Positions 29,514-38,800 of a stretch of 64,000 bases of DNA are shown here, in pieces. The first letter of the stretch is position 1; each line of letters begins with the position of its first letter. The notes beneath the pieces are model-generated. The model ran no database searches. It saw nothing but the letters and a program-made list of their open reading frames with translations, and was not told where the DNA came from. The translations under genes were made by a program, and so were the position numbers. Location: assembly GCF_030167905.1 (NCBI RefSeq), contig NZ_JARGNA010000003.1, forward strand, positions 124,001-188,000, written 5' to 3'. Source of the DNA: Flavobacterium terrisoli. Lineage in GTDB: Bacteria; Bacteroidota; Bacteroidia; Flavobacteriales; Flavobacteriaceae.

Positions 29514-30458
29514 TTATAATGTTGGTAATAATACATTATTTATAACATGAATTACGCCATTTGAACCTTGAACATCTACTGCTACTATACCGGTTTGTCT
29601 ATTTGCTTCATCAGTTATTGTTGTTCCGGAAATGGTGAATGTTCCTGTTTCTAATGTTGTAATTGGCGTTGTAGGAATTCCTGTTGAGAGTACATTGGCT
29701 CCTCCAACCACATGATAAGTTAACACAGAAGTTACCTGAGCCGAAGTCAAACTTGCCAACACTCCTGGGTTTTGTGATTCAAAAGTGGTGAATGCAGCAT
29801 TGGATGGAGCGAATACCGTAAAAGGTGAACCGGCGGTTCCGCTCAGTGTTGGCACTAAACCAGCACCACTAACTAAGCTCACTAAAGTTGTAAAATTGGG
29901 ATTGGCTACGGCATGATTTACCACCGTTGGTAGACCGATTACATTATCAACCACATGAATGACACCGTTTGAAGCTTCAATATCAGCTGTTACTACAGTT
30001 GCACCACCATTGGTTGCACCACCGTTTAATTTTACCGTTGAGCCTACTTCAATATACATACTCAATGTATTGGTTGTCGAAGCTGCACCTTTGGCTAAAG
30101 TTTTTACATAACCGGTAGCCAATTCGTTGCTGTAAAACGATCCGGAAACTACATGGTTTTTCAGAATTTCAGTAAGCAAAGGAAGTGGAACGGCATCGAT
30201 GTTGGCAAACCCATTCGCATCCAGGAATGCTTCAAACTTGTCATTGGTAGGAGCAAATACGGTAAAATCTCCCGGACTGTCAAATGTGGATACTAGTCCA
30301 GCTCTGTCCAGTGCTTGAACCAAGATACTTAGATTCGCATTTGCAGATGCAATCTCTGCAATAGTTCTCGGTTGATTAGAATTGTTGTCGTCATCACTAC
30401 AAGATAGCATGGTAATTGCTATACAAAGTAGAGACATTTTTTTGATTAGATTTTTCAT
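29514..30458 (-). CDS. Surface lipoprotein with two fasciclin (FAS1) domains
   Basis: This 314-residue protein has a lipoprotein signal with the lipobox ending at C20 (TMLSC), followed at once by SDDDNN. Acidic residues right after the cysteine match the lipoprotein export signal described in flavobacteria and Bacteroides, so exposure on the cell surface is likely. Two FAS1 domains follow (about 33-170 and 175-314), each with FTVFAPTN/FTVFAPSN and a late GVIHVVDNV or GVIHVINNV block. FAS1 domains mediate adhesion. It is transcribed toward proC and shares its terminator. Confidence 0.9.
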   Translation of the reverse strand: MKNLIKKMSLLCIAITMLSCSDDDNNSNQPRTIAEIASANANLSILVQALDRAGLVSTFDSPGDFTVFAPTNDKFEAFLDANGFANIDAVPLPLLTEILKNHVVSGSFYSNELATGYVKTLAKGAASTTNTLSMYIEVGSTVKLNGGATNGGATVVTADIEASNGVIHVVDNVIGLPTVVNHAVANPNFTTLVSLVSGAGLVPTLSGTAGSPFTVFAPSNAAFTTFESQNPGVLASLTSAQVTSVLTYHVVGGANVLSTGIPTTPITTLETGTFTISGTTITDEANRQTGIVAVDVQGSNGVIHVINNVLLPTL

Positions 30459-30767
30459 AGTTTTTTGTTTTTGTTTAGACTAAATTATAAAATTTTGTTT
30501 AACAAAAACTAAAAAAGAATAAACAAAATGATAATTTATAAATACTTTAACAGTTTTGTTTAAGGAGTTTAAAAAGCATTAAAACAGCATTTTGATTTTG
30601 ATATATGGGGTTTTTGATTAAAGCATTTTCAAGTTGACTTCAAAAAGTTAAACAGAAATGACTCTTGGTTTTAGAATATTTTAACAATCTGTGATATACT
30701 AAAAAAATATATTCTTCGTTTATATAATAACTTTAATTTCGCAATTCAAATTAAACACTCAGTTTTT
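30459..30767. other. 309-nt divergent intergenic region
   Basis: This A/T-rich gap lies between the divergent fasciclin and MORN-repeat genes. A short palindrome TTTTGTTtAACAAAA (30493-30507) sits 35 nt upstream of the fasciclin start. No perfect TAnnTTTG box, RNA gene or conserved open frame was seen on either strand. Confidence 0.5.
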
Positions 30768-31547
30768 ATGAAATTCATTTTTCTTTTTTTATTACAAACT
30801 ATAGTTCTTTTTGCCCAGGACATTAATAAATTAGACGAAAGCGGTAAGAAACACGGACTTTGGAAAGGCACTTATGAAGAGTCAAAACGGCCAAGATACG
30901 AAGGTACTTTTGAGCATGGAAAAGAAGTTGGCATGTTCAAATTTTTCGATGACACCAAAGTTGGAACCGTAATTGCGACCCGGGATTTCAGCGCAAAAGA
31001 CAATTCCTGCTATACCATTTTCTACAATCAAAAGAACAATAAAGTCAGCGAAGGCAAAGTAGTCAACAAACAGTTTGAAGGCGAATGGAAATATTACCAT
31101 GAAAACTCGCCGCAGATTATGACTTTGGAGAATTATGTCAACGGTAAACTCAATGGTGTTAGAAAGGTTTATTACCAAAGCGGAAAGATTGCCGAAGAGA
31201 CAACTTATAAAAATGGCTTCAAAGAAGGAATCTATAAAAGTTATGCGGAGAATGATGTTGTCATGGAAGAGAGTAATTACAAAAACAACCAGCTTGATGG
31301 ACCAGCCATTTATAAAGATGCCACGAATAATGTAACAGCACAGGGTTTATATAAAAATGGTAAAAAAGTAGGCATGTGGAAAGTCCTTGAAAAAGGAAAG
31401 ATGAAAGATGTCAATATGAATTACCAAAACAAAAACTTCAAGAAACCGAGCATGCCAAAACAAACGGATGTCAAAGTGGAAGTAAAAGATGAAGAAAGAG
31501 CTAATCCAAGCCTTGATGACGACGTTAGAAAAAAACTGGGCAGGTAA
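30768..31547 (+). CDS. Secreted MORN-repeat protein
   Basis: This 259-residue protein has a signal peptide (1-16, ending LFAQ) and a series of MORN-variant repeats from about residue 20 to 205. The repeats read like GKKHGLWKGTY, RYEGTFEHGKEVGMFKFF, NGKLNGVRKVYYQSGKIAEE, NGFKEGIYKSY and NGKKVGMWKV. The C terminus is Lys- and Asp-rich and probably disordered. Homologues are often annotated as YwqK-type, but nothing here shows a toxin partner. It stands alone; a hairpin 59 nt downstream can end its transcript. Confidence 0.8.
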   Translation: MKFIFLFLLQTIVLFAQDINKLDESGKKHGLWKGTYEESKRPRYEGTFEHGKEVGMFKFFDDTKVGTVIATRDFSAKDNSCYTIFYNQKNNKVSEGKVVNKQFEGEWKYYHENSPQIMTLENYVNGKLNGVRKVYYQSGKIAEETTYKNGFKEGIYKSYAENDVVMEESNYKNNQLDGPAIYKDATNNVTAQGLYKNGKKVGMWKVLEKGKMKDVNMNYQNKNFKKPSMPKQTDVKVEVKDEERANPSLDDDVRKKLGR

Positions 31548-31605
31548 ATAAGTTTTGCTTACGGCAGTATTAATTTAACTGATATTGAAACATAGAATTT
31601 TATAG

Positions 31606-31638
31606 AATTTGGGGTAACTTTGCCCCAAATTTTTTTTT
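31606..31638 (+). terminator. Terminator-like hairpin whose loop is the mnmA -7 box
   Basis: AATTTGGGG (31606-31614) pairs with CCCCAAATT (31623-31631) and a run of T follows to 31638. The 8-nt loop, TAACTTTG (31615-31622), is a perfect TAnnTTTG promoter box. The same 33 bases can therefore end the upstream transcript and start mnmA, whose ATG is at 31644. Confidence 0.75.
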
Positions 31639-31643
31639 GCTAT

Positions 31644-32831
31644 ATGAAAAGAGTAGTAGTCGGGCTTTCCGGTGGTGTTGATTCAAGTGTTGCGGCGTAT
31701 TTGTTAAAAGAACAAGGCTATGAAGTCATTGGGCTTTTTATGAAGAATTGGCACGATGATTCGGTTACCATTTCCAATGAATGTCCGTGGCTCGAAGACA
31801 GCAATGATGCATTGCTTGTTGCTGAAAAACTTGAAATTCCTTTCCAAACCGTCGATTTAAGCGAACAATACAAAGAAAAAATCGTAGACTATATGTTTAA
31901 CGAATACGAACAAGGACGAACTCCAAATCCTGACGTATTGTGTAACCGCGAGATCAAGTTTGATGTTTTTATGAAAATCGCTTTAAGCCTCGGTGCCGAT
32001 TATGTGGCAACCGGACATTATTGCCGCAAAGGAACCATTCAAAAAGACGGAAATGAAACCTATCAATTATTGGCTGGTGTAGATGGCAACAAAGACCAAT
32101 CTTATTTCCTTTGTCAGTTATCTCAGGAACAATTGGCAAAATCCTTATTTCCGATTGGTGAATTGACCAAACCGGAAGTTCGTGAGATTGCAACCCAATT
32201 GGATTTGGTTACCGCCGAAAAGAAAGATTCGCAGGGATTGTGTTTTATCGGTAAAGTTCGTTTGCCTGAATTTTTGCAACAACAATTACAACCCAAAGAA
32301 GGTTTGATTTATGAAATCGCTGCCGATGATGCAATCTATCAACAGCAAGTTCCTGTTTTCAATTCATTGGAAGAACAATTGGCTTTTGAAGCACAAGGTA
32401 TTTCTTATACTACCGAAAATGGAAAAATTGTGGGCAAACACCAAGGCGCACATTATTTTACCATTGGACAAAGAAAAGGATTGAACGTTGGCGGTACCAA
32501 AGAAGCGCTCTTTGTCATTGCGACTGATGTTAAAACCAACTCAATTTATACAGGTCAGGGCCAAAATCATCCCGGTTTATTCAAAAAGACATTGCGTGTG
32601 CAACCTTCAGAAATCCACTGGGTACGTGAAGATTTGGCTTTGCGGCATGGTGAAACGATGGAAGTCATGGCCAGAATCCGATACCGCCAACCTTTGCAAA
32701 AAGCTACTTTGTATCAATTCGAAAGTGGTTTATATGTTTCCTTTGCCGAACCTCAGTCAGCGATAACTGAAGGGCAATTTGTTGCTTGGAATATTGGCGA
32801 TGAATTAGTTGGTTCAGGAGTAATTTCATAA
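31644..32831 (+). CDS. mnmA: tRNA-specific 2-thiouridylase MnmA
   Basis: This 395-residue enzyme thiolates U34 of Lys, Glu and Gln tRNAs. The PP-loop SGGVDSS (9-15) binds ATP. The catalytic pair is C100 ([13 protein letters not shown]) and C200 (QGLCFIGK), and the ATGHYCR motif is present. An ATG at 31620 would add eight residues encoded by the terminator stem and T run, so the start at 31644 ([11 protein letters not shown]) is chosen. The S8 peptidase gene follows after 28 nt and may be co-transcribed. Confidence 0.96.
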   Translation: MKRVVVGLSGGVDSSVAAYLLKEQGYEVIGLFMKNWHDDSVTISNECPWLEDSNDALLVAEKLEIPFQTVDLSEQYKEKIVDYMFNEYEQGRTPNPDVLCNREIKFDVFMKIALSLGADYVATGHYCRKGTIQKDGNETYQLLAGVDGNKDQSYFLCQLSQEQLAKSLFPIGELTKPEVREIATQLDLVTAEKKDSQGLCFIGKVRLPEFLQQQLQPKEGLIYEIAADDAIYQQQVPVFNSLEEQLAFEAQGISYTTENGKIVGKHQGAHYFTIGQRKGLNVGGTKEALFVIATDVKTNSIYTGQGQNHPGLFKKTLRVQPSEIHWVREDLALRHGETMEVMARIRYRQPLQKATLYQFESGLYVSFAEPQSAITEGQFVAWNIGDELVGSGVIS

Positions 32832-32859
32832 ATTAGCACTTTACAAAAAAGTAAAGGCT

Positions 32860-34467
32860 ATGAACAAACTATTACTTATCACTTTTTTTCTGTTGGGTTT
32901 CTTTGGATATGCTCAGGAAGATGCCTGGGTTTATTTTAATGATAAACCGAATGCACAGGCTTTTTTTGACAATCCGTTGACTGAACTGAATCAAAGAGCA
33001 TTGGACAGAAGAACAGCGCAGGGAATCACTTTGAATATAAGCGATGCACCACTTGAGCAAAGTTATATCAGTCAGATTGCGGCTGCAACAGGTATCGAAA
33101 TCAAAGCACAATCTAAATGGCTTAATTGCCTTCACATTCGTGGTAGTATTTCTGATATAGAATCACTAACGAATTTGACATTTGTCAATCATATTCGTTA
33201 TGCCGATCATACTTTGAACAATAAGATGCCTAGCCCAAGAACCATCAATCCTGTCAACAAGCAATTGGATGCTCAGGAATTATTTGCCTATGGCAATTCT
33301 TTGAATCAGGTTTCGATGCTCAATATGCACTTGCTACATCAACAGAACTATACCGGTACCGGTAAAATTATAGCGGTTTTGGACTCTGGTTTTTCAGCAG
33401 TCGACAGTACTATTCCGTTCAGCAGAATGTTTACTAATGGGTTATTTTTGGGCGGATATAATTATGTTGCCAACAATACCAATGTTTTTTCAACACACAA
33501 TCACGGTACAATGTCATTGTCCTGCATGGTTGGTTTTGTAGATGGGCAATTGGTAGGAACAGCACCTAATGCACAATATTATTTATTTATTACGGAAGAT
33601 ATTTCACAAGAAAATCCGGTAGAAGAAAGTTACTGGGTCCAGGCAGCAGAAGAAGCAGATCGATTAGGTGTTGATGTGATTTCTACTTCATTGGGCTATT
33701 TTGGTTATGATAATCCAAATTACAGTTATGCTTATTCAGATATGACCGGAGATACTGCCTTTGCCTCTCAGGGTGCCAATATTGCTTTTACCAAAGGAAT
33801 GATAGTGGTAGCCAGTGCCGGGAATTCCGGGAATTCCGGAGAACCGCATATAGGTGTTCCGGCAGAAGCAACTAATGTTTTGGCTGTTGGCGCCGTTCAG
33901 TTCAATGAAGATTATGCGTCTTTTAGTTCTATTGGTCCAAGTTATGACGGAAGAATTAAACCTGATGTCATGGCCAAAGGACAAAACACCACTTTGGCAA
34001 ATACAGCCGGAAATGTTGTCACTGCCAGCGGTACTTCTTTTTCTTGTCCAGTGATGGCCGGATCGGTGACTAGTTTTTGGCAAGCCGTTCCTTGGGCGAC
34101 CAACCAGCAAGTAGTGGATTTTGTAAAACAATCTGCGGATCGATTTGACAGTCCGACAGACCAATATGGTTATGGAATTCCTGATTTTCAATCGGCATTA
34201 AATATTGCTCAGCTTTCGATAAACGATAGCAGCATGGGCAGATTTTTGGTTTACCCAAATCCGGCTGCGGCAATTATTTCGGTTTCTTTTCCAAATGGAT
34301 TTGAAGAGGCCCATTTTTCTCTTTATAATAATTTAGGCCAGATGGTTTTGGAAAAAGGAATTGTTTCCAACCAAGCCATTGCTTTGGAAAACTTGACTTC
34401 AGGAATGTACTTTTATAAAATCGAAAGCAACTCATTGGTGCAATCCGGAAAAATCATCAAAAATTAA
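32860..34467 (+). CDS. Subtilisin-family (S8) serine peptidase with T9SS type-A tail
   Basis: This 535-residue protein has a signal peptide (1-18, ending GYAQ) and an N-terminal propeptide-like domain (about 20-130). The peptidase domain carries D175 (AVLDSGF), H215 (HNHGTM), oxyanion N322 (ASAGNSG) and nucleophile S393 (GTSFSCPVMAG), so all catalytic residues are present. From about 465 (RFLVYPNPAAAI) a type-A sorting domain ends TSGMYFYKIE. It should be exported across the outer membrane and released or anchored by the T9SS. A 12-bp in-frame repeat encodes GNSGNSG. Confidence 0.93.
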   Translation: MNKLLLITFFLLGFFGYAQEDAWVYFNDKPNAQAFFDNPLTELNQRALDRRTAQGITLNISDAPLEQSYISQIAAATGIEIKAQSKWLNCLHIRGSISDIESLTNLTFVNHIRYADHTLNNKMPSPRTINPVNKQLDAQELFAYGNSLNQVSMLNMHLLHQQNYTGTGKIIAVLDSGFSAVDSTIPFSRMFTNGLFLGGYNYVANNTNVFSTHNHGTMSLSCMVGFVDGQLVGTAPNAQYYLFITEDISQENPVEESYWVQAAEEADRLGVDVISTSLGYFGYDNPNYSYAYSDMTGDTAFASQGANIAFTKGMIVVASAGNSGNSGEPHIGVPAEATNVLAVGAVQFNEDYASFSSIGPSYDGRIKPDVMAKGQNTTLANTAGNVVTASGTSFSCPVMAGSVTSFWQAVPWATNQQVVDFVKQSADRFDSPTDQYGYGIPDFQSALNIAQLSINDSSMGRFLVYPNPAAAIISVSFPNGFEEAHFSLYNNLGQMVLEKGIVSNQAIALENLTSGMYFYKIESNSLVQSGKIIKN

Positions 34468-34489
34468 ATCTTACCTCTTTTCTGTTTAG

Positions 34490-35434
34490 ATGAATAAAAT
34501 CACCCAACTTTTTAAAATAAAATACCCAATTGTACAGGGCGGAATGATTTGGAATAGTGGTTATAAATTGGCCAGTGCGGTCAGCAATGCTGGCGGATTG
34601 GGCTTGATTGGCGCCGGTTCTATGTATCCCGATGTATTGCGGGAGCATATCCAAAAGTGCAAAGCCGCGACCGATAAGCCATTTGGAGTAAACGTTCCGA
34701 TGTTATATCCCAATATTGAAGAAATCATCCAAATCATAATAGAGGAAGAAGTTAAGATTGTTTTCACTTCGGCCGGAAACCCAAAAACCTGGACAAATTA
34801 TTTAAAGGAAAAGGGAATTACGGTTGTCCACGTAGTGAGCAGTTCTAAATTTGCGCTAAAAGCGCAGGAGGCTGGTGTTGATGCGGTTGTAGCCGAAGGT
34901 TTTGAGGCCGGAGGCCATAATGGAAGAGAAGAAACAACTACTTTCACTTTGATTCCGATGGTCAAAGAGCAAATATCCATTCCGTTGATTGCTGCGGGTG
35001 GAATTGCATCGGGTAGAGGAATGTTGGCCGCTATGGTTTTAGGAGCTGATGGAGTTCAGATGGGTTCGCGCTTTGCAGCTTCTTTTGAAAGTTCATCGCA
35101 CGAAAATTTCAAGAATACTATTCTCAATGTTAAAGAAGGTGATACACAATTGACCTTAAAAGAATTGGCACCGGTTCGATTGATCAAAAATAAATTTTAT
35201 AACGACGTCCAGGAGTTATATGCCAAATGCCCGACACCCGAAGAGTTGAAAACACTTTTGGGCAGAGCCAGAGCAAAACGAGGGATGTTTGAAGGTGATT
35301 TGGAAGAAGGCGAATTGGAAATCGGGCAGATTGCCGGATTGATTCACGAAATCAAATCGGTACAAGACATTATTGCAGAAGTTATTTCGGAATATCAATC
35401 GGTTAAAGGAGAATTCCAAAGTACTGTTTTTTAA
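34490..35434 (+). CDS. FMN-dependent oxidoreductase, nitronate monooxygenase / FabK family
   Basis: This 314-residue TIM-barrel flavoprotein starts MNKITQLFKIKYPIVQGGM, typical of the 2-nitropropane dioxygenase family. The FMN-binding blocks GGLGLIGAGS, VVAEGFEAGGHNG, IPLIAAGGIASGRGM and GADGVQMGSRF are present. The family includes nitronate monooxygenases and FabK enoyl-ACP reductases; sequence inspection cannot separate them here, though the AGGHNGR site is shared. It lies 22 nt after the S8 peptidase gene and is followed by a strong terminator. Confidence 0.88.
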   Translation: MNKITQLFKIKYPIVQGGMIWNSGYKLASAVSNAGGLGLIGAGSMYPDVLREHIQKCKAATDKPFGVNVPMLYPNIEEIIQIIIEEEVKIVFTSAGNPKTWTNYLKEKGITVVHVVSSSKFALKAQEAGVDAVVAEGFEAGGHNGREETTTFTLIPMVKEQISIPLIAAGGIASGRGMLAAMVLGADGVQMGSRFAASFESSSHENFKNTILNVKEGDTQLTLKELAPVRLIKNKFYNDVQELYAKCPTPEELKTLLGRARAKRGMFEGDLEEGELEIGQIAGLIHEIKSVQDIIAEVISEYQSVKGEFQSTVF

Positions 35435-35455
35435 CCTCTTTAGTTTTACATTTTG

Positions 35456-35506
35456 TTGTTAACAGGCTTACATTTCGATGTAAACTTGTTAACAATTTTT
35501 ATTTTT
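35456..35506 (+). terminator. Large intrinsic terminator with TTCG tetraloop
   Basis: TTGTTAACA (35456-35464) pairs with TGTTAACAA (35487-35495). After a 3-nt internal loop, TTACAT (35468-35473) pairs with ATGTAA (35478-35483) around a TTCG tetraloop. A T-rich tract follows to about 35506. Confidence 0.85.
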
Positions 35507-35819
35507 ATAGCAATCGATGAAAATATTGATAACTATGATATTTGAGTTTTATATTTTTTAAAATATTGTATTTCAATAAATTGTGTTTTTTAACACTTGT
35601 TAAGAAGTTGTTAATAATGTTGATTATTTTGTTTATAACATTTTAATAAGCCAAATTTTACGGCTGAAATTATAAGTAATATAGTAGTGACAATTTTACT
35701 TTGCCTAATACTATAGATTCAAAATTGAATCAAATGTTCTTTGTGGTTGAAGTTTTATTGTCACAATATGAAAAGGAGTGATGTTTTACGGATTTAAATT
35801 GTATTAAATAGAACTGCTT
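35507..35819. other. A/T-rich leader region of the giant adhesin gene
   Basis: This 313-nt tract is very A/T-rich, with many TTAA and TTAACA words. It contains no open frame of note, no RNA gene and no perfect TAnnTTTG box. Nested inverted repeats lie at 35687-35764, listed separately. Confidence 0.5.
35687..35764. promoter_or_regulatory. Nested inverted repeats upstream of the adhesin gene
   Basis: GTGACAAT (35687-35694) is the exact reverse complement of ATTGTCAC (35757-35764), and between them lies the palindrome GATTCAAAATTGAATC (35716-35731). The outer repeat ends 55 nt before the start codon at 35820. It could be a dyad operator or a 5' leader fold. Confidence 0.4.
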
Positions 35820-38800
35820 ATGAGAATAACTACTCTCGCCAAAAATTACTTTTTTTATTGTGTTTTGATACTGACACTATTTGGGCAGAATGGTTTTGTT
35901 TATTCTCAATGTCCAACTATTACCAATTCAAACCAGACTTTTTGTGATACCCAGTCGCCAACCGTTGCCAGTTTACAGGCAACAAATAATGGCGGTGGAA
36001 TTAAATGGTTTGCAACCGCAACTTCAAATACCCAACTTAATAATTCAACAGTATTAGTCAACGGGGAAGATTATTTTGTGGATGACAATACGGGAAACTG
36101 TGGTCCGAGACAAAGTGTTACGGTTACCATATATTCAGCACCAACCGGTGCCAATTTCCAGGGTGTTTGTGTGACCAGTTTGAGTCAGGCTACGCCATCC
36201 AATCCCCAATTTGTTATCATTGGGAATAATTTGCAGTGGTATACCACGCCAACGGGCGGGACAGCGCTGTCACCTACGGCGATTTTAACAGACAATACTA
36301 TTTATTATATAAGCCAGACCAATCCTAATACAGGTTGCCAGACTTCAAGGCTTTCTGTTTTTGTAAATGTTGGATTGGTTCCACCGCCAACAGGGAATCC
36401 GGTACAGGAATTTTGTAATATTCCGGGCAGTCCGCCAACAGTTGGAGACTTAGTTGCTTCGGGTAATAATAATTGGTACCTGACTTCCGCTTTTGGAATT
36501 CCGCTCGATCCTTCAACACCATTGGTAAATGGCCAGTTTTATTATGCGACAACAGTCGATCCTCCGTGTGAGAGTAGTGATAGACTAGAGGTTTTAGTCA
36601 ATCTCTATGAACCGAATGATGCAGGGAACGATGGTAATAGGAGCATTTGTGTGAACGAAATAGCAACTACAGCGCCTTTTGATTTGTTTGCTCTTTTAGG
36701 AGGAACGCCTGATAATACAGGTGTTTGGACCGGACCAATAGCTACAACAAATGGATCGCAGGGAACTTTGAATGTTTCTACCATGACACTTGCTGGTAGT
36801 CCGTATGTGTTTACTTATACCGTTTCTTCTGCTTTATGTGCGCCAGATACATCAACGGTTACGATAACCATTTTGCCATTGCCCACAGCGAGTGTTGCGG
36901 TTAGTCCAACGATTTCCTGTTCAGGGAGTAGTGTTACGTTTACTTTTACTGGTACGCCAAATGCTACTGTGACCTATAATATTAATGGAGGTGCAAATCA
37001 AACTATTGTTTTAAATGGCTCTGGGACTGCTACATTAACCGGAAACTACACTGCTGACACAACAGTAAATATTGTGAGCATAGCGAGTTCAGGATCTCCG
37101 AGTTGTGTGAATCCACAAACGAGTAGTGTGACTGTGACGGTTTTACCATTGCCAACAGCAAGTGTAGCGGTGAGTCCAACACCAATATGTTCTGGAGGTA
37201 GCGCCACTTTTACTTTTACCGGTACGCCAAATTCAACGGTGACTTATAATATCAACGGAGGAGCCAATCAAACCATAGTTTTAAGTGCCGGAGGAACAGC
37301 TACCATAACGGGAACTTATACCGCTAATACTACTATTAACATTGTAAGTGTGGCGAGTGTTGGTCCGCCAATTTGTGTTAATACTCAAACCAGTAGTGTT
37401 ACTTTAACCGTTTTACCATTGCCAACCGCAAGTGTTGCAGTGAGCCCAACAAGCATTTGTGCCAATAGCAGTGCAACATTTTCTTTTACAGGAACGCCAA
37501 ATGCAACAGTTACCTATAATATTAATGGAGGTACAAACCAAACCATAGTTTTAAGCGCTGGTGGGACGGCTACCATAACAGGAACTTATGCTGCCAATAC
37601 TACAATAAACATAATAAGTATAGCAAGTGCTGGTCCACCAATTTGTATTAACCCACAAACCAGCAGCGTTACTTTAACGGTTTTACCATTACCAACAGTC
37701 AGTGTTGCCGTAAGCCCAACGACAATTTGTTCGAACACTAGTGCTACGTTTACTTTTACAGGAACGCCAAATGCAACAGTTACTTATAATATCAATGGCG
37801 GAGCGAATCAAACCATAGTTTTAAACGCAGGAGGAACAGCAACAATAACTGGAACTTATACAGCCGATACGACCATTAACATTATAAGTGTAGCCAGTGC
37901 AGGGCCACCAAGTTGTGTAAATCCGCAAACCAGCAGTGTAACCTTAACGGTTTTACCATTACCGACAGTGAGTGTTGCGGTGAGCCCAACTCAAATATGT
38001 GCCAATAGCAGTGCTACTTTCACTTTTACGGGAACCCCAAATGCAACAGTGACTTATAACATCAATGGTGGAGCCAATCAAACCATAGTTTTAAATGCCG
38101 GAGGAACAGCAACCATAACCGGAACTTATTCGGCGACTACTACGATTAACATTATAAGTGTAGCCAGTGCCGGTCCGCCGAGTTGTGTTAACCCACAAAC
38201 CAGTAGTGTAACTTTAACGGTCATCCCATTGCCAACAGTAAGTGTGGCAGTGAGTCCAACTCAAGTATGTGAAAATGGGAGTGCTACTTTTACCTTTACC
38301 GGGACGCCAAATGCGACGGTTACTTATAACATCAATGGTGGAACAAATCAAACCATAGTTTTAAGCGCTGGTGGAACGGCAACTATTACCGGAACTTATG
38401 CTGCCAATAACACAATAAACATCATAAGTGTGGCAAGCGTAGGTCCGCCGAGTTGTGTTAACCCACAAACGAGCAGCGTTACTTTAACCGTTTTACCATT
38501 GCCAACGGCTGCTGTAGCTGTCAGTCCAACAGCCATTTGTATCAATAGCAGTGCAACCTTTACTTTTACGGGAACGCCAAACGCTACGGTAACTTATAAC
38601 ATCAATGGTGGAGCCAATCAAGCCATAGTTTTAAACGCTGGTGGAACAGCAACCATTACCGGAACTTATACAGCCGATACTACGATAAACATTATAAGTG
38701 TAGCGAGTGCAGGTCCGCCGACTTGTGTTAACCCGCAAACGAGCAGTGTAACCTTAACGGTTTTACCATTGCCAACCGTAAGTGTTTCGGTGAGTCCAAC

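Noticed and set aside
35507..35819. Hidden small gene or RNA gene in the long gap before the adhesin
   Set aside because: No open frame with a plausible start, no tRNA-like fold and no conserved motif was recognised. The composition is simply A/T-rich.
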